Source of the DNA: Actinomycetes bacterium
GTDB lineage: Bacteria; Actinomycetota; Actinomycetes; Actinomycetales; Cellulomonadaceae
Assembly: GCA_023432565.1 (NCBI GenBank)
Contig: JAEYUL010000160.1
Coordinates: 1 to 18,881, forward strand
DNA: 18,881 nt
Direction: 5' to 3'
Each line of letters begins with the position of its first letter. The first letter of the stretch is position 1. Of this stretch, positions 15,763 through 18,881 are shown in pieces. The translations under genes and the position numbers were made by a program. The notes under the pieces are model-generated. The model searched no databases. It was given only the letters and a program-made list of their open reading frames with translations, and was not told where the DNA came from.

Positions 15763-17022
15763 ATGCCTGCAGACCTCGTCATCGTCGGACTGGGCTACGT
15801 CGGACTCCCGCTCGCACAGGAGGCGAGCCGCGCGGGTCTCTCGGTGGTCGGGTTCGACGTGAACCAGGCCGTGGTGGACGGGCTGAACTCCGGCGTGTCG
15901 CACGTGGACGACCTGTCCGACGCCGACGTCGCGGCGATGCGCGCGGCGGGCTTCCGCGCCACGACCGACGAGACCGAGCTCGCGGGTGCGCAGACGATCG
16001 TGATCTGCGTGCCGACGCCGCTGTCCGAGGACGGCGGGCCGGACCTCGGGCCGGTGCGCTCGGCGACGGCCACGGTGGCCCGCAACCTGCAGCCGGGCAC
16101 GCTCGTGGTGCTCGAGTCGACGACGTACCCCGGCACGACGGACGAGCTCGTCAAGCCCGCGCTCGAGGCCGGCGGTCTCGAGGTCGGCAAGGACGTCCAC
16201 CTGGCGTTCTCCCCCGAGCGCGTCGACCCGGGCAACCCGGAGTTCGGCATCAAGAACACGCCGAAGGTCGTCGGCGGCTGCACGCCGCTGTGCACGGAGC
16301 GCGCCGTGACGTTCTACTCGCGGTTCATCGACACCGTGGTGCCGGCGTCCGGGACGCGCGAGGCGGAGACCGCCAAGCTGCTCGAGAACACGTTCCGGCA
16401 CATCAACATCGCGCTGGTCAACGAGATGGCGCGGTTCTGCCACGAGCTCGGCATCGACCTGTGGGACGTGATCCGGCTCGCCAAGACCAAGCCGTTCGGC
16501 TTCCAGGCGTTCTACCCCGGCCCGGGCGTCGGGGGGCACTGCATCCCGATCGACCCGAACTACCTGAGCTACAACGTGCGCAGCCGCCTGGGCTACCCCT
16601 TCCGCTTCGTCGAGCTCGCGCAGGAGATCAACGCGACCATGCCGCGCTACGTCGCGAGCCGGGCGCAGAACATCCTCAACGACGACGGCCTGGCCACCAA
16701 GGGCGCGCGCATCCTGCTGCTCGGCGTGACGTACAAGCCGAACATCGCCGACCAGCGCGAGTCGCCCGCGGTCGACCTCGCCAAGTCGCTGGCCGAGCTC
16801 GGCGCCGACGTGCGGTTCCACGACCCGTACGTGACGCGGTGGGGGGTCAACGGCACGACGATGTCGCGCGAGGAGGACCTGGAGGCGGCGCTCGCCGAGG
16901 CCGATCTCGTCGTGCTCGTGCAGAACCACAAGGTGTACGACGTCGACGCGCTCGTCGCGGGTGCGAAGCGGTTCTTCGACACCCGTGGTGTGGTGAGCCC
17001 CGAGAAGGCCCATCGTCTGTGA
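15763..17022 (+). CDS. UDP-N-acetylhexosamine 6-dehydrogenase (WbpA/WecC type)
   Basis: This family oxidises C6 of a UDP-sugar twice with NAD to give a uronic acid precursor for surface glycans. From the chosen start the protein has 419 residues. The Rossmann motif VIVGLGYVGLPLA begins at residue 6, LAFSPERVDPGNP lies at 147-159, ETAKLLENTFR at 202-212 carries the conserved Lys205, and GPGVGGHCIPIDP (253-265) holds catalytic Cys260. The GGHCIP form of that motif is typical of enzymes acting on UDP-GlcNAc or UDP-ManNAc, whereas UDP-glucose enzymes usually have GGSCFPKD. Choosing between GlcNAc and ManNAc is not possible here, and no epimerase gene is in view. An in-frame ATG at 15745 would add six residues; I prefer 15763 because it places the NAD fold at the N-terminus and GGGA lies upstream, but support is modest. 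Its stop overlaps the permease start. Confidence 0.93.
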   Translation: MPADLVIVGLGYVGLPLAQEASRAGLSVVGFDVNQAVVDGLNSGVSHVDDLSDADVAAMRAAGFRATTDETELAGAQTIVICVPTPLSEDGGPDLGPVRSATATVARNLQPGTLVVLESTTYPGTTDELVKPALEAGGLEVGKDVHLAFSPERVDPGNPEFGIKNTPKVVGGCTPLCTERAVTFYSRFIDTVVPASGTREAETAKLLENTFRHINIALVNEMARFCHELGIDLWDVIRLAKTKPFGFQAFYPGPGVGGHCIPIDPNYLSYNVRSRLGYPFRFVELAQEINATMPRYVASRAQNILNDDGLATKGARILLLGVTYKPNIADQRESPAVDLAKSLAELGADVRFHDPYVTRWGVNGTTMSREEDLEAALAEADLVVLVQNHKVYDVDALVAGAKRFFDTRGVVSPEKAHRL

Positions 17023-17915
17023 CCGGACGCCGGTGGCCCGCCGTCGAGGTCGACCCTCCGTGGTCAGCCGCGCAGGTGGCGGAGCTCGCCCAGCAGCACG
17101 GCCTCGAGCGCGTGGACACGCCACCGGGCCTCCTGCGCTACCTGCGCCAGCTCTGGGAGCGACGCGCGTTCGTGGTGGAGCTGGCGACCGCGCGCGCCTA
17201 CGAGCGCAACCAGAACAACGTGCTCGGCCAGCTGTGGGCGGCGCTCAACCCGCTGCTGCTCGCAGGCTCGTACTTCCTCATCTTCGGCCTGCTGCTCGAC
17301 ACGTCGCGCGGGGTCGACAACTACCCCGCGTTCCTGTCGGTGGGCATCTTCATCTTCTCGTTCATCGCCGCGAGCGCGACGATCGGCGCGAAGTCCATCA
17401 CCAGCAACCTGTCGCTGGTGCGCAGCGTGCGCTTCCCGCGCGCCGCGCTGCCGGTGTCGGTGGTCCTGGCCGAGTTCCTCCTGCTGCTGCCCGCGGTCGG
17501 CGTGCTGCTCGTGCTGCTGCCGATCGTCGGCGAGCCGCCGCGCTGGGAGTGGCTGCTCGTGCCCGGGGCGATGGTGCTGCTGTTCGGCTTCTGCGCCGGA
17601 CTGGCGATGATCTGCGCCCGCGTGGTGCTCGACGTGCGCGACGCGCTCAACATCATCCCCGTCGCGGTGCGCCTGCTGCGCTACGTCTCGGGTGTGTTCT
17701 TCTCGATCGCCGCGTACGCGGGCCACGGCGTCCTGAGCCAGGTCATGCAGTACCAGCCCGTGGCGCTGTTCCTGCAGCTCGTGCGCTCGTGCCTGCTCGC
17801 GGAGGTGCCGCAGGACCCGCTGCTGTGGCTGTGGGGCGGCATCTGGGCCGTCGGGTTCCTCGTCGTCGGCATCGTCGTCTTCTGGCGTGCGGAGGGCCGC
17901 TATGGCCGCGACTGA
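17019..17915 (+). CDS. ABC-2 type polysaccharide export permease (TagG/Wzm-like)
   Basis: The 298-aa protein is the membrane half of an ABC exporter that flips lipid-linked glycans or teichoic-acid-type polymers outward. A cytoplasmic N-terminal tail of about 65 residues leads into NNVLGQLWAALNPLLLAGSY (67-86), the usual entry of ABC-2 permeases. Six hydrophobic segments follow, at about 72-94, 104-125, 144-170, 178-203, 221-243 and 267-289. The N-terminal tail is somewhat long for the family. The GTG start overlaps the dehydrogenase stop by four bases (GTGA), and the 3' end overlaps the ATPase gene by 14 bases, so all three are coupled. The frame continues far upstream to 13062 as an open frame, but that part is a shadow of other genes; similarity to the family begins only after 17019. 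Confidence 0.92.
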   Translation: MTGRRWPAVEVDPPWSAAQVAELAQQHGLERVDTPPGLLRYLRQLWERRAFVVELATARAYERNQNNVLGQLWAALNPLLLAGSYFLIFGLLLDTSRGVDNYPAFLSVGIFIFSFIAASATIGAKSITSNLSLVRSVRFPRAALPVSVVLAEFLLLLPAVGVLLVLLPIVGEPPRWEWLLVPGAMVLLFGFCAGLAMICARVVLDVRDALNIIPVAVRLLRYVSGVFFSIAAYAGHGVLSQVMQYQPVALFLQLVRSCLLAEVPQDPLLWLWGGIWAVGFLVVGIVVFWRAEGRYGRD

Positions 17916-18735
17916 GGTGACGTCGACGGGCGTGCCCGTCCCGCCGGGACGCGTCCCGTCGATCGTCGTGCGTGACCTGCGGGTGACCTACAAGGCCTAC
18001 GGCGGCAAGCGCAACGCGCTCGGCGAGGAGGCCGAGGGCCGGCTGGGGCGCGCGCTGGACCGCGTGACGCGCCACGTGGGCACGATCACCGAGGTGCCCG
18101 CTGTGCGAGGGGTCAGCTTCGTGGCGTACGAGGGCGAGTCGATCGGCGTGATCGGTCGCAACGGCTCGGGCAAGAGCACCCTGCTGCGCGCGATCGCCGG
18201 CCTGATCCCGACCGCCGGCGGCGAGGTGTGGGCCCGCGGCGACATCGCGCTCATGGGCGTCAACGCGGCCCTGTCGAGCGCGCTGTCGGGTGAGCGCAAC
18301 ATCATGCTCGGCGGCCTGGCCAAGGGCCTGAGCCGCAAGGAGGTCAACGAGCTGCACGACTGGATCGTCGACTTCGCGGGCATCGGCGACTTCGTGCACC
18401 TGCCCATGCGCACCTACTCCTCGGGCATGGCCGCGCGCCTGCGGTTCGCGATCTCGGCGTCCACCGCGCCCGACATCCTCATCATCGACGAGGCGCTCTC
18501 GACGGGTGACGTCGAGTTCCGGGCCAAGAGCGCGGCCCGCGTCGAGGAGATCCGCGAGCAGGCCGGGACGGTCTTCCTCGTGAGCCACTCGACGACGACC
18601 GTCCGCAAGATGTGCGACCGCGCGATCTGGATCGACCGCGGGCTGCTGCGCATGGACGGGCCGACCGACGAGGTCTGCGACCACTACGAGCGGGTGATGC
18701 GTGCCATCCGCCGCAAGAAGCGGCTGCGGGGGTGA
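17902..18735 (+). CDS. ABC transporter ATPase for polysaccharide export (TagH/Wzt-like)
   Basis: The 277-aa protein powers the permease encoded just before it. It has Walker A GRNGSGKST (85-93), ALSGERNI near 127-134 in the Q-loop region, the ABC signature as YSSGM (172-176), Walker B ILIIDE (192-197) and the switch His229 in LVSHS. Between the first strand (VRDLRVTYKAY) and the core there is an insertion of about 30 residues typical of TagH and related exporters. The protein ends soon after the ATPase core with a very basic tail (RRKKRLRG), so the C-terminal glycan-binding domain of Wzt proteins from capped O-antigen systems is absent. ATG at 17902 is chosen because GGAGGG lies five bases upstream; the longer reading from 17887 lacks this. 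Stop and next start overlap as GTGA. Confidence 0.94.
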   Translation: MAATEVTSTGVPVPPGRVPSIVVRDLRVTYKAYGGKRNALGEEAEGRLGRALDRVTRHVGTITEVPAVRGVSFVAYEGESIGVIGRNGSGKSTLLRAIAGLIPTAGGEVWARGDIALMGVNAALSSALSGERNIMLGGLAKGLSRKEVNELHDWIVDFAGIGDFVHLPMRTYSSGMAARLRFAISASTAPDILIIDEALSTGDVEFRAKSAARVEEIREQAGTVFLVSHSTTTVRKMCDRAIWIDRGLLRMDGPTDEVCDHYERVMRAIRRKKRLRG

Positions 18736-18881
18736 GCGCGGTGCGAGTCCTCGTGGTGACGATCGTGCACGACCCGCGCGACTCCCGGATCTTCGCCCGG
18801 CAGATCGCGGCGATGCTCGACGCAGGCTGGCACGTCACGTACGCCGCGCCGTTCTCCGCGACCGGTGCTCCCGTGCCGCAG
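18732..18881 (+). CDS. Glycosyltransferase, GT4-type N-terminus, 3' end outside window
   Basis: Only the first 50 codons are in the window. They read VRVLVVTIVHDPRDSRIFAR from residue 4, followed by DAGWHVTYAAPFS. This matches the opening strand, loop and helix of GT4-like GT-B glycosyltransferases, where an H-x-P-x-D-x-R-I-F pattern is common. GTG at 18732 overlaps the ATPase stop by four bases (GTGA); GTG at 18741 is a possible alternative start. It is the fourth coupled gene of this unit and most likely adds a sugar to the same exported glycan. Class assignment rests on a short stretch. Confidence 0.78.
   Translation, partial: MSAVRVLVVTIVHDPRDSRIFARQIAAMLDAGWHVTYAAPFSATGAPVPQ

Noticed and set aside
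13062..17018. Very long rightward open frame running into the permease gene
   Set aside because: It lies antisense to the methyltransferase and SGNH genes and out of frame within the dehydrogenase; its translation is Arg/Ala/Pro-rich with no family motifs. Only the part from 17019 is a gene.

Overview
The window is very G+C-rich, densely coded and uses GTG about as often as ATG as a start codon. That points to a high-GC actinobacterium. A member of the Micrococcales such as Cellulomonas or a relative would fit, but this is a judgement from composition and gene style and nothing in the window proves the genus. There is no RNA gene, insertion sequence, CRISPR array or complete phage. No gene-free stretch exceeds 300 bases; the longest gap is about 185 bases, at 15579-15762.

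The content is one locus for making, decorating, exporting and anchoring a cell-surface polysaccharide. From left to right: (1) an LCP-family ligase (1-996, 5' end missing) that would attach a finished glycan to the cell wall; (2) a leftward two-gene unit (3842 to 1093) with a double glycosyltransferase and a 190-aa protein of unknown function; (3) a rightward unit (3988-7417) with a phage-tail-like beta protein, a 51-aa coiled-coil protein and an 825-aa two-headed glycosyltransferase; (4) a leftward 141-aa membrane/coiled-coil protein (7830 to 7405); (5) a rightward pair (7952-12553) with an OafA-type O-acyltransferase carrying an SGNH domain and a second 825-aa glycosyltransferase; (6) a leftward pair (15578 to 12626) with a membrane-anchored protein bearing two SGNH domains and a membrane-tethered coiled-coil methyltransferase; (7) a rightward unit (15763 to the end) with a UDP-N-acetylhexosamine dehydrogenase, an ABC-2 permease, its ATPase and the start of another glycosyltransferase.

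Inferred working model: the dehydrogenase supplies a uronic-acid sugar nucleotide; the multi-domain glycosyltransferases build the chain on the cytoplasmic face; the tethered coiled-coil methyltransferase acts on it at the membrane; the TagGH/Wzm-Wzt-like transporter exports it; the acyltransferase and SGNH proteins add or remove acyl groups outside; and the LCP enzyme anchors it.

The most notable points are signs of duplication and domain decay. Two 825-aa glycosyltransferase paralogues are each followed by a related leftward membrane/coiled-coil gene and associated with an SGNH gene. One glycosyltransferase has lost the active-site residues of its second head, one coiled-coil paralogue lacks the methyltransferase, and two of three SGNH domains lack catalytic residues. 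The coiled-coil methyltransferase beside an ABC exporter invites comparison with WbdD-type chain-length control, and a phage-tail-like gene pair is translationally coupled to a glycosyltransferase.
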